Assembly (NCBI GenBank): GCA_000333855.2
Contig: CM007320.1
Coordinates: forward strand, 1,301,911 to 1,365,910
Source: Endotrypanum monterogeii
Lineage: Eukaryota; Euglenozoa; Kinetoplastea; Trypanosomatida; Trypanosomatidae
Length of the DNA: 64,000 nucleotides
Direction: 5' to 3'
The notes under the pieces are model-generated. The model made no database searches and was not told the DNA's origin. It was given only the letters and a program-made list of their open reading frames with translations. Of this stretch, positions 41,661-51,442 are shown in pieces. The translations under genes were made by a program, and so were the position numbers. How positions within the stretch are numbered: the stretch's first letter is position 1; every line of letters starts with the position of its first letter.

Positions 41661-42867
41661 TAGCGCGTGGGGCAATCTCTTCTCTGTGCTATGATGTATG
41701 CAAACGGCAACGAAAGCACTGCACGTATTTCCGTGATCCCAGCAGGGCTAGGGTGCGGTTACTACCACACACACACACACAGACACCGGCTATGTCGTTG
41801 TCGATGTTTCAGAAAAGTAAGACCACTCCCCTCTTCAACAAATGGGGTGGAACTGCGTCTGACGTGTGTGCTACAAAACTGCAAAGAAGAGCGCGAGAGA
41901 AAGGGAGGGAGGGGGAGAAGATGGTCGACAGCAGAGAAGACATGTACACACACCAGCCTGCACAGCATGCCACAGAATCACAAACACACAAAAAGAGCGA
42001 GGGACGAAAAACACGAGTTGCGGTAAGGTATGCTGCAGGGTTTCACGAGTGAATGGAGACGGCGGCACACAGTACAGAGATGGGGAAAGGGTCAAGAGGG
42101 AAAGAAACCGTGAAAAGGAAAGGCGGCCACGCTGATGACACAGGCACACACAGTCTCTTTGTGTAGTGGTGTTGGATATTGGGGGGAAGGGGAGGGGAAG
42201 TGCCCTTGGTGATTAAAACCGGTCAAAAGAGAATACTGAGCAAAACATGCATGCGTACCCAAGACTAGCGACCTTACTCGTACATGCCCACATTCTTGTG
42301 CACTACCCCGCCTCTCGTGATGTCCTCCTCGTGCATATGTGGATACTTCACATTTGTTAAAGAGAAGAAGAAGAGGGGAGGAAGGAAGAAAGGAGGGAAC
42401 TGAACTATAGGTGTAGCGATGTGATAGGTGCATAAGATAAAATATGTTTGAGATTAACCCTCGGCGGCGAAATGGAGAAGGGGGAGGCACTTATAGTGTG
42501 TGCCACACACACACAAACAGACACACACACACACACACACACAAACAGACACACACACACACACACACCTACGCTCGCCTGGAGACCACAAAACAGTAAA
42601 CAAAACAAATCGACAAGCAAGCAAATAATTTGAAATGCAAACGAAACCAAGGGTGGAATATGCATCAGCACTCGAAATTATTTATCTATTCCTCTTGCGG
42701 GGGGGGGAGGTGGATTGAAGGGGTATTCGATATCACCACAGGCACGCCTGGCGTCCAATGGTGCTACCCACGAGTGCCACCACCACTACTCCCTCCTTCT
42801 CTCCACCGGCTCGCTAGGGCCAAGACAGTCACGATGTCAGCAGTGAAGAGGTGATATGCTAAACATT
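41661..42867. other. spacer with compound CA repeat
   Basis: No gene is seen. A (CA)n array at about 42507-42568 is interrupted once by an AAACAGA unit, giving two near-identical blocks. A shorter (CA)n lies at 41765-41780 and a G run at 42699-42708. Confidence 0.5.
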
Positions 42868-45204
42868 TTATGAAATGGACTGTCTGACGATGTCATCGTC
42901 AGAGGAGAACTGAAGGTTTTTGCATCTTGTCGGCTGGCTCATGGAGCCACCAATCTCGCGATTCCAGAGCTGTGTGACTGCGACAGCAAGAGCAAATAAA
43001 TCCGATAACGAGTGTCTCGTCAAGGAATCGTAAAAGCTAACTGTTTGGCCCTTGCACTCGGCCAGCAACCGTGCACTGTTGCCCGTCGCTGTATTACCCA
43101 CGTTTTGACACTGTTCGTGAGGACCTAGAGACATGGCGTCTGCGCTGTCGGGCGCCTCGAAGTGGCCTGAGCTCGACTTGCCCCTCGTTGACGAAGTTCC
43201 AGATCGCATGGCGGCTAATAAGGATGCCCGCCAGCTGCCGCTCGATGGCTTCTTCAGAGGAGCGACGCCGCCGTTCCGCTGTGACGACACTGAGGGTGGG
43301 GTCGTCTTTGAGAAAAAATGAAGGGAGTGTATAGTTTTGCGCGACAGCCGCCTCGTCACATCGTCGCTATACAGCATCCAGTTCTCCTTTCCGCCGGCGC
43401 CGGTGGAGTCGGAGCGCGGGACCACTGTGCCGAGCTTCGCGCGCTCGCCTTCGGCATAGTGCCGCTTGTTCTTCTCCGTATAGACGGCGGCATCTCCAAG
43501 GAAGTTGTACACAGTCAGCCGCGCTCGGAGACGACTCTTGCGCAGCAAGTAGCGAGCCCGGCGATGGGCATTGCTTACGATGAGATGGCTATGCAGCAGG
43601 TGGCCAGCCTCGCTCAGCACCTCACCGGCCCACACTCCCATGCCACATTTCGGACAGCCACTATCAGGAGGAAGCTGCTGAGACGCCTGCGAATGAGAAA
43701 AGGACCGCTGAGCCGCGACTTTGTCTCCGTTTGCAGCAGGAGCGTACAGCGAGCCATACCCAAAGCAACCAACCCACTGCCGTCCACAGTAGCCACTGAT
43801 ACTGCCATCGGCCAAGAACGTTAGTGAGATCGCCACAATGGGCAACTCTACCCCCTGGTCTGCCGCGGGTCCTATGCCGGATGCGATATGAGTCGTCATG
43901 GATTCAATTGAGGGCACCGCGTGTTGGTCCGCCGATGGATGACGAAACGGCAGCAGAGGAGAAAGAGATCTGGAGCGCTTCGCGGCGACGTCAGCGATGG
44001 GGGTCACAGGTCCCGCTTCGGATCCGATAAACTCATCATAAAGGTTGGAGGGAAAACTGAGAGAGATGCCGGCTGCATTAGTCCTGTCGAGCCATGCTGC
44101 CACAGCGCCGGGCATGCCGATCAGCACCCGTCTCCGCCACTCAGCTTCACTACTCGGTGTGTCGGGCTCGTTGTCATTGACGGTTGCGAAGGAAGTCCCC
44201 GGTGTTATCGCTGCGTCGACGCTAGACACCGGGAGAGCGTCTAAGTTCACCAGACTTGTGCACTGGTTCGCCTCCATAGAGGACCTATGAGTGAGGGAAG
44301 CAGTCGTGGCGGCAGACTCCAGGGAAAGATGAGTCTTGTTAGCACACTGTATGCGTTGCACCTCATTGTCGATAATTGATTGGAGCTCGTTTTTAGATCC
44401 GGTTCCACCGAACGAGGGATGCACCTGATCGGCTGTCATGTGTTCCTCGAGCGCGCGAAGAGTTGGTGGGCCGCTCCCAAAGTTGATCTTGGCCTGTACA
44501 CGCGCATCCACAAACGGCCGCAGCATCTTCCAGGCGGTCGACACAGCCCACCCTGTGTTGAAGATTAGCAAGCGACGCATGATCTCCGGGTAGGCAACTT
44601 GGAGCAAATTCATGACACCCCTGAGAAACGACATTGTTGCTTTGTTCACAGCGGACATGGTGACACCGCCGAGATCTATCACGCAAGTACAGCGGTCCAC
44701 CCTCCGCTGGAGGCAGACATAACGACACATCTCCATTGAACGCAGCTGGTAGCGGAGTAGTTGATCATTGGTGAATGTCCTCATGGCAGCACACAGTTTA
44801 TTGGCATCTGGTGAAAGCCAAAGCACGGGGAACCCTTCTTTGTCGACTCCGTAGATGGGGCACGGCACGTCGTTGTAGAGTGGCGAGTGTACGGCGCAAA
44901 TGGTGGGGTGAAGTTGCTCCCCAATAATGGTGTCGAGATGATCCCATTGGCGCATTTCTATATAAGTACGCACACCTTTCTCCGCCGCGGCGACGTTCCA
45001 GTGCTTACCAATGAGAAAGCGATACATCAAATCACAGTCACTCACTTTGTACTCATCTTGGAATGGGAGAAGATCACGCAGTCGCCTAAAAAGTTCTTGA
45101 TTTTTGTGACGCTGCTCCGGCGTGAACACGATGGGGCCGCTGCTCTTCTGCTCGCTGAAGTCTCTTTCATATTGCGCTTCCCAGTTGACAGGCGTGGTGG
45201 TCAT
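42868..45204 (-). CDS. Sec14/CRAL-TRIO domain lipid-binding protein with long C-terminal extension
   Basis: The protein has 778 residues from the ATG at 45204. Residues about 55-85 form the helical CRAL-TRIO N region (CDLMYRFLIGKHWNVAAAEKGVRTYIEMR). Residues about 110-268 are the Sec14 lipid-binding fold: CPIYGVDKEGFPVLWL, CVIDLGGVTMSAV, LLQVAYPEIMRRLLIFNTGWAVSTAWKMLRPFVDARVQAKINFG and HPSFGGTG. It would bind a phosphoinositide or other lipid in its pocket and act at membranes. The remaining 500 residues are unlike Sec14: a Ser/Thr-rich linker, a short domain near 470-600 with CPKCGMGVWAGEVLSEAGHLLHSH (a possible metal knuckle) followed by RRARYLLRKSRLRARLTVYNFLGDAAVYT, and a basic Ser-rich tail. 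I do not recognise the extension. Confidence 0.88.
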   Translation of the reverse strand: MTTTPVNWEAQYERDFSEQKSSGPIVFTPEQRHKNQELFRRLRDLLPFQDEYKVSDCDLMYRFLIGKHWNVAAAEKGVRTYIEMRQWDHLDTIIGEQLHPTICAVHSPLYNDVPCPIYGVDKEGFPVLWLSPDANKLCAAMRTFTNDQLLRYQLRSMEMCRYVCLQRRVDRCTCVIDLGGVTMSAVNKATMSFLRGVMNLLQVAYPEIMRRLLIFNTGWAVSTAWKMLRPFVDARVQAKINFGSGPPTLRALEEHMTADQVHPSFGGTGSKNELQSIIDNEVQRIQCANKTHLSLESAATTASLTHRSSMEANQCTSLVNLDALPVSSVDAAITPGTSFATVNDNEPDTPSSEAEWRRRVLIGMPGAVAAWLDRTNAAGISLSFPSNLYDEFIGSEAGPVTPIADVAAKRSRSLSPLLPFRHPSADQHAVPSIESMTTHIASGIGPAADQGVELPIVAISLTFLADGSISGYCGRQWVGCFGYGSLYAPAANGDKVAAQRSFSHSQASQQLPPDSGCPKCGMGVWAGEVLSEAGHLLHSHLIVSNAHRRARYLLRKSRLRARLTVYNFLGDAAVYTEKNKRHYAEGERAKLGTVVPRSDSTGAGGKENWMLYSDDVTRRLSRKTIHSLHFFSKTTPPSVSSQRNGGVAPLKKPSSGSWRASLLAAMRSGTSSTRGKSSSGHFEAPDSADAMSLGPHEQCQNVGNTATGNSARLLAECKGQTVSFYDSLTRHSLSDLFALAVAVTQLWNREIGGSMSQPTRCKNLQFSSDDDIVRQSIS

Positions 45205-46012
45205 TTTTCTGTGTGACGTCTCGCTTGGTGTGGAAGATAACAGATTGCCCAGGCGGAGAATTTTCCTTTACATATATGTATATGTATATACCTGTGCACG
45301 TGCCAAAGGACCGTGAACGCAGCGGAAGGGAGAGGAGGGGAGGGAAGGGAGCAAGGTGTACGTGCACAATTCAGGTTAGCAGCAATGCCGTGCACGACTG
45401 CGATAGACCCCTTATGCATGGACGTAGACGTACACGAAACGATGAGAAGGGCTGAAAGGGCGTAACGGGGAAAGACTTGGTAAAGGAAACGTGCGGAAGG
45501 TGAGGTCAAACAGCCCCAGCACTCAAAAGAAAAAAAATCGATGTGCAACCAGAAGGAGGGGGGCTGCAACCCCCCCCCACCCTCAAAATCGTTATGGGTG
45601 GGAACTCCTCAGCAGATAAGCCAAGTCATCAGCCTTTCATGCTCAGATAGGAGGGTCGATGTATAATGATGTCTGCGTACCCGAGTGCGTGTGCATGGAA
45701 TATTTTGAAGGGGGGGGGTAGTCTTCAAGAAAACACTTATGGGAGGTCGCAAAAAAAAACGTGACGGCAAATCCTTGTGGTCGACATGTGCTTCTTGACC
45801 GCTTGCTTTTTCCTTGGCTACAGACATGTCACCCAGAAAACAGCCCACAACACACTGCATATAGATGTAAACACAACTAGCGCTGGCTCAGAAAAAGTCC
45901 GCAAGCCCTCTCGTGCCTGTTAGTGCTCGATACTAGACCGTGCTGCAACTTCCATTCAGAGCAGGGGCCCCCTCTTCCCCTTTCCTTATGGCACACCCGA
46001 GGTGAAAGGCGA

Positions 46013-46269
46013 CCCCGTCGAAGCACTGCTCTGCCACTTCTCCCCATTGTGGCATACGACCCCCCGTGAGCAGCTGGACAGGTATGCAAGCACACAGGAA
46101 CGCGGTTCAGTTGCTCACAGATGCGCCACCGGCTGGCGGGCCGTACCCGACGGTGCGATCGGCCTTGTCCTGTGTGTCGCCTCGTCTATCCGTGAAAGAG
46201 GTGCGGCGCGTCTGGCACCCGGTGGACTGAGGCAGTCCGCGTGTTCTCAAGTGAGTGGGCTGCACCGTC
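46013..46269 (+). repeat. repeat A (257 bp), inverted partner at 48225-48481
   Basis: This 257-bp sequence starts CCCCGTCGAAGCACTG and ends GGGCTGCACCGTC. Its reverse complement at 48225-48481 matches base for base when I compare them. Flanks differ at once on both sides. It could be a fragment of a SIDER-type retroposon, the common short degenerate elements of Leishmania untranslated regions, but I see no poly-A tail or target-site duplication to prove that. Confidence 0.93.
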
Positions 46270-47660
46270 GGGATCATTCTTCGCTGCGGTGGTCGTGCGC
46301 TTCGCCCCAGTAACAAGATATGACCTAGAGGTATAATGAATGTGCTCAGGTAGGGAGCTAGACAGCCTCGGGACAGAACTTGACAAAACCCTTGCGCCCT
46401 CCTCATTGGCCCGTGCCCCTCCCCCCCCCCCCCGGTGAGCCACGCGCAGTCCCAGTGTGTTTTGATAGCACAGCAGAGGTGTGAGATGCTCTCTCGTCAT
46501 GTTGGCGTCTTTTGGGGTGCCTTGGGCCAACGCAGTCCAATGCAACGGAGAGAGACCCCCGCATCGAACTCAACACATTTGTGCAGTTTGAGTGTTTCAG
46601 TCCTTGATCCCTTACTCGCCTCCCCCGCCCGTCATCACTCCCCTCCCCCCTCCCCCCCCCCCACACACACGCGCACACACAGACAAAGGCTTTGACACTT
46701 TGTTTCAACGCGACACACATGCCGGCGAGGAAAGCTGGCAAACCGTGCCCACACGACGTCCACCTTACATACTCGTGAGGGCGGTTACGAAACAGTGATG
46801 CCTGTCCAGAAATGGGATTTGGAGGGGAGGGGAGGGAGGGAAATAAGAGCCAGCCTCCGCTAATATGAGGCACACGAGCGTGCCGGGATGGCCTGCGCCG
46901 CCCGTGCGGCGACGGGGAGGAGGCTGCTACGAGCGCGTGAGACACAGAACTACGCTACCACCTCTGGTATTCGCAGACCTACACCGAGCGAAAGTGGTCC
47001 ACAGAGGAAGAACTCGTCTCACAGAGGTATGGCAACACACATCGTCACTGGAGATGGTTACTTAAAGGGAAAGTATGTGAGGCAGCCACAGGTGCTCGGG
47101 GAGGGAGGGGGGTGCATCAGGAAGATGTGCCCCATCACATAACCGTGTGCTCCTTCGCAATGTGTTGCAAAGTGTGCGTCGAATTCTGAATACACCCCTG
47201 AACTCGCCAGAACACACCCGTACAATGCCAGGTCAGCCCGTTTGCATGAGTCCAATATAAGAAAATAAGGTGGGATGAGGGGGGAAACTCGGTGGCGGAT
47301 GTGGGCAATACGACAGAACAGGTAGGTCCACTAGAAAGAACATTACCTGCTCTCCGATGTACCTCCCACGCTGTGATGGGAGCACGCAGAGTGAGCCAGT
47401 CCACGAGTGCAGCTTCGCAGAGTTGTTTTCCTGATGCATTGCAGCATAGAGCATCTTTGTTTCCTCCACATGGTAAGGGTGCCACCAAGTATGCTACGTT
47501 CCTCTATGTCCTTCTGGATACCGCCGCGTACGCGTGGCAGCTTTAGAGAATGACCACCAAGTGCTCGAAGACAGTCACCCAGCCTCCAACATGCACGACA
47601 ACGCAGAGCAAATCAAGACGGACACACAAACACAAGTACACGCGCACACGCACACAAGCG

Positions 47661-47827
47661 TCGAGTAGGGCTGTGTCTCCATCTGCCAAGGGGCCGGGAC
47701 GGTTCACAGCCGAACCGTTCCCAGTGCGATGGCCGCCTCATGTCCTCTCTGTACAGCGCCTACCACCCTTTCGCAGACGTCAGGCATCTGCACCCGGGGT
47801 GCATCAAGGGCGCAGGCTGCGAGCTCG
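47661..47827 (+). repeat. repeat B (167 bp), inverted partner at 49837-50003
   Basis: This 167-bp sequence starts TCGAGTAGGGCTGTG and ends GCTGCGAGCTCG. Its reverse complement at 49837-50003 is identical by direct comparison. It shares no sequence with repeat A. It contains an inner dyad around GGTTCACAGCCGAACC. Confidence 0.93.
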
Positions 47828-48224
47828 TGCCTACCACATAACCCCATTACTACCTCACATCCCCCCCCCCAGAGAGTGAGTCGTGGGCACTGATTGGATG
47901 ACAGCATGGGCGGGCTCATCAGAAGTGAATCAAAAATGAACTCAGCTATTGCCCCTACCACCACCACGACAGCAGCAACAGCAGTAGTAATTACAAAGAG
48001 GGGAAATGGAAACAGTGGAAAACCCCAAATCACACAAAAAAAACCCACACGTACACGCTCGGATAGGAAGATGGGGAGGAAAAAAAGGAAAGCAACGAAG
48101 ACATGTGTTGAACGCAAAACAAGCAAAGCAGTGAGGACGTCTGGGGAGAGAAAATGAGAGTTCGGAATTCCTTTTTTTTCCCGATTCCGTTCCGTCACAG
48201 ACGTTTCCACCCATGACGGAAAAG

Positions 48225-48481
48225 GACGGTGCAGCCCACTCACTTGAGAACACGCGGACTGCCTCAGTCCACCGGGTGCCAGACGCGCCGCACCTCTTTC
48301 ACGGATAGACGAGGCGACACACAGGACAAGGCCGATCGCACCGTCGGGTACGGCCCGCCAGCCGGTGGCGCATCTGTGAGCAACTGAACCGCGTTCCTGT
48401 GTGCTTGCATACCTGTCCAGCTGCTCACGGGGGGTCGTATGCCACAATGGGGAGAAGTGGCAGAGCAGTGCTTCGACGGGG
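48225..48481 (-). repeat. repeat A' (257 bp), inverted copy of A
   Basis: The reverse complement of 46013-46269 without any difference. The spacing from A is 1,955 bases. It lies about 430 bases downstream of the VPS24 stop codon, so it may be inside that gene's 3' untranslated region or just past it. Confidence 0.93.
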
Positions 48482-48907
48482 CGAATGTACCGCGCTGAAA
48501 GCAATTCAGGTGGGGAAGGTGAGGCAAGGACGAGGCGAGACAAGTAAGGTCTAGTGCAACACACGAAACACCGATGGCAAAAGGTGGGGAGGGGAGGGGA
48601 GGGGTGCGAATGCCCAACAGGGAAAAAAAAAAGAAGACAACCGTACCCTGGGGCATGACCCAATGCTCGTGGACCTTTGTGCCTCAGTTGCAGAGGCATT
48701 CACCATATTAGGGGAGCCGCTACGCAAAACGGAACTTGCGCACAAACACCCCTACGCGCCATCGAGCCAGTGATGTGACCCCTCCACCAGACCTCCCTCG
48801 CGCTCAGAGAAGTCGTTGCACTCACTGTAAACGCAGACACTCTAAGCAAAGATGAGCCCCTCACTCTCCGGTCGCTTCGTTGGCACAGACATCATGCATT
48901 CGTTCAC

Positions 48908-49564
48908 TTAGGAGTCGCGTAACGCTTTGAACTTCTCCATCAGCTCGTCGCAATCGTCCTCCTCTACTACACCCTCCTCCTCCTCTGGTTTCTTTTCCGG
49001 GATACGAGAAGTACCAACACGTGCGCCACTCATCTGACCTTGCACCACGTCCATCACCACCTTATTCACTTCGTCCTCAAGCTCGGTATCGCTAATGTCC
49101 TCGTCCAGCGCATCATCAATTGTGTCTTGGATAATATCTTCGATCAATCCTGTTTTTGCCATTTCTTTGCTCATCGTCATCATTGTTTGCTGCACCTCTT
49201 TTACCCTCACCAGGTTATTCATCTCCTTCATGATCGCACCGCTCCTCTCTATCGAGCCGGTCAATTTCATTTGACTCAGCTGGTTTTGGAGTTGCATCGC
49301 TACTGAGTTCATCTGTGCCTTGGAGGCGTACATTCGACTCACTGCCTTTCGAGATCGTATCACCTCCTTCGCCAGCATTCGCACCGCTACTGAGTCGTTC
49401 TGTTTTGCTGCCTGCTTCATCGACACCTTCACCTTTGCTTCCTCACGGCGGATTTTGCTGATTTGCAGCTCGACCTTTCGCTGTTCGGAGCGCAGATTCC
49501 TTGTCCATTTGCGCACCTCCTCTTCCGGAGTCGACTTCTGAAAAATACCTCCAAAGATGGGCAT
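48908..49564 (-). CDS. VPS24: ESCRT-III subunit VPS24/CHMP3
   Basis: The protein has 218 residues from the ATG at 49564 (MPIFGGIFQKSTPEEEVRKWTRNLRSEQRKVE). Segments EEAKVKVSMKQAAKQND, AKEVIRSRKAVSRMYASKAQMNSV and QQTMMTMSKEMAKTGLIEDIIQDTIDDAL match the Snf7-family core, and the IRSRKAV-YASKAxMNSV run is typical of CHMP3. The N-terminal half is basic for membrane binding; the C-terminal tail is acidic and ends DELMEKFKALRDS, a MIM1-type motif that binds the MIT domain of VPS4. It polymerises with VPS2 and SNF7 on endosomes to bud vesicles into multivesicular bodies and in abscission. An upstream in-frame extension (to 49630) is Thr-rich and not family-like. The gene lies between repeat copies A' and B'. 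Confidence 0.94.
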   Translation of the reverse strand: MPIFGGIFQKSTPEEEVRKWTRNLRSEQRKVELQISKIRREEAKVKVSMKQAAKQNDSVAVRMLAKEVIRSRKAVSRMYASKAQMNSVAMQLQNQLSQMKLTGSIERSGAIMKEMNNLVRVKEVQQTMMTMSKEMAKTGLIEDIIQDTIDDALDEDISDTELEDEVNKVVMDVVQGQMSGARVGTSRIPEKKPEEEEGVVEEDDCDELMEKFKALRDS

Positions 49565-51442
49565 TCTGATATTTTTGTTGCTGTGGCTGTTGTCAGTGAG
49601 GGCGATGGTGGTTGTAGTCGTATTGTGCACTTTTTTTTTTGTAGAGGATTATGTCGAGTTGAGGAGGAATGGTCAGTGCTCGCGTACTCGGATGTGGGGA
49701 GGGAATCAAGCTAGAATCCTCACCACCACCACCACCACCACCCCAAAAAAAAGACCACAAGAGAGATTTCGAGAATACAAATGATAGTCGATTGAAAAAA
49801 ATTGAGGGTAGATATATATGTTTCTCCTCGAAGGGGCGAGCTCGCAGCCTGCGCCCTTGATGCACCCCGGGTGCAGATGCCTGACGTCTGCGAAAGGGTG
49901 GTAGGCGCTGTACAGAGAGGACATGAGGCGGCCATCGCACTGGGAACGGTTCGGCTGTGAACCGTCCCGGCCCCTTGGCAGATGGAGACACAGCCCTACT
50001 CGATGTTTTTTTTATTTTATTTGGGTAGTGTTCTCGACTATCCAATGATGCTGGGCGTAACGTCGAGCCTATTCTGTTCGGTACAAAGTGTGCCCGAACC
50101 ACTTCCTAGAAGACGAAACGCCCATGGTCCACCTCAAACTCCCTTAAAATCACACTGACGTGTGCCCAGATTTTGCAGCAAGTGCCTTCACTGCTACCGA
50201 GACCTGCAGGGAGTCTAGCGAACTTGGTAAAACCTAGCATTCGAGTGTAGCAGAGAAATCTGTGGAGATAAATATCGAGAGAGGTATGTAGAAAGTATGG
50301 CGGTGGTGATGTATGTCGACGTCGTGAAGAGGGGGACGAGGGGGGAAGCTATCTACCAGCTGCCGGGGGACGCTACAAATTCACCCTCGCGTTACCAACC
50401 TCACCATATTCCGCCACTCAACGTGCAACACAGAAGGACAAGCCGAAGGGGGGGGGGGTGCGACGCGGGTCGAGAGCTCATCACACAAAAAAGTCCCTTA
50501 ACAAGAAGCGTACTGAGGCTGTGTAAACCGATATGCACCAACCATCCAACCAACCAAACAAACAAAGCCATCACTCAGAGCGTCAAGTGAAACACGCACG
50601 GTCTCGTTTGGGGTTAAGTTGGGGGAGACTTCACCTTGTACCGTTCGTCATAAGGGAGCCTCAATGATATCCTCTCCCGAAGATGCGAGCCGGAGATGGT
50701 ACTGCGACTCAGCGACGAAGTCGATCATCGAAAATATTGCACACCATGGGCACGATGAGACCCGAGTCAGCGAGCTACAACAGTGCGATGTTAGTCCCCA
50801 AAGCACCGCAAAGACCTGAAACACACACAACGGAGAAAAAGGTGAGCAGTCGCGCGCAACGGCTTTCACACTGCACAAGAGACAGGCAGAACTACTGGAT
50901 GTCACGTGGGGTGGGATATTTCATCTGCAGCGGGGCATGTGCCAAACACTGTGGTTGCAACAAGAAAAAAAAAACAGTCGACATCAGCTCTTGCGAATAA
51001 GGGTCCTCCGCGTCGCCCGAGCAGCGGCACCTCCGAAACGCTGGTCAGTCAGTTCTCAGGACGCCGCCTGGAAGGATGTGCGAATACCCACAACGATACA
51101 TCTACCACCACCACCACCACTGCAGTCACCCTCGGAGGCCCCCTACGAATATGTACGGATAGATGATATCAGCAGCGCCCCCACCCCTGGACAGTGTTCA
51201 CAGACACACCATGCAGCAAGGGGTCACACCTGATGTGGAGCGCCCCACTCCCCTTCCTAGGAAACAAGTAAGGTCAAGGAGTGGAGACCGTTCGCGGGAA
51301 TTCGATGCAGCAACCACTGCAGCGCTCCCCCCTTCTCCCGCTTCAAGGTCAATAGACGACAGAAACGAAAGAGAAGTGAGGGAAGAACTGAGAGGGAGGG
51401 GATACGAGGATGGGTTGCTTCGAAGTTGAGGTCTACTCGCAC
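49565..51442. other. spacer upstream of VPS24 with repeat B'
   Basis: No convincing gene is seen. It holds (CAC)n at 49720-49743, repeat B' at 49837-50003, a G run at 50449-50459 and CACCAC repeats at 51103-51120. On the minus strand a good splice-acceptor-like run (TTTTTCTCCGTTGTGTGTGTTTCAG sense, around 50820-50844) is followed only by a short open frame of 26 codons (from about 50725 to 50648). Confidence 0.5.
49837..50003 (-). repeat. repeat B' (167 bp), inverted copy of B
   Basis: The exact reverse complement of 47661-47827, 272 bases upstream of the VPS24 ATG. It is close enough to fall in or near the VPS24 5' leader or splice region. Confidence 0.93.

Larger units (their letters stand above)
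45205..48907. other. 3.7-kb gene-free stretch with inverted repeats
   Basis: This is the longest stretch without a credible gene. It carries repeats A, B and A' described separately, C runs at 46420-46434 and 46645-46661, poly-G near 45710-45718, (CA)n near 46661-46680 and many short overlapping frames. The frames crossing the repeats are open on both strands but resemble no known protein. Confidence 0.6.

Noticed and set aside
43318..43824. 168-codon plus-strand frame
   Set aside because: It is antisense to the Sec14-like gene and has no recognisable domain.
47704..48699. 331-codon minus-strand frame through repeats A' and B
   Set aside because: It is open only because it crosses two repeats and a microsatellite-rich spacer. 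It has no coherent protein pattern, and its repeat part is equally open in copy A.
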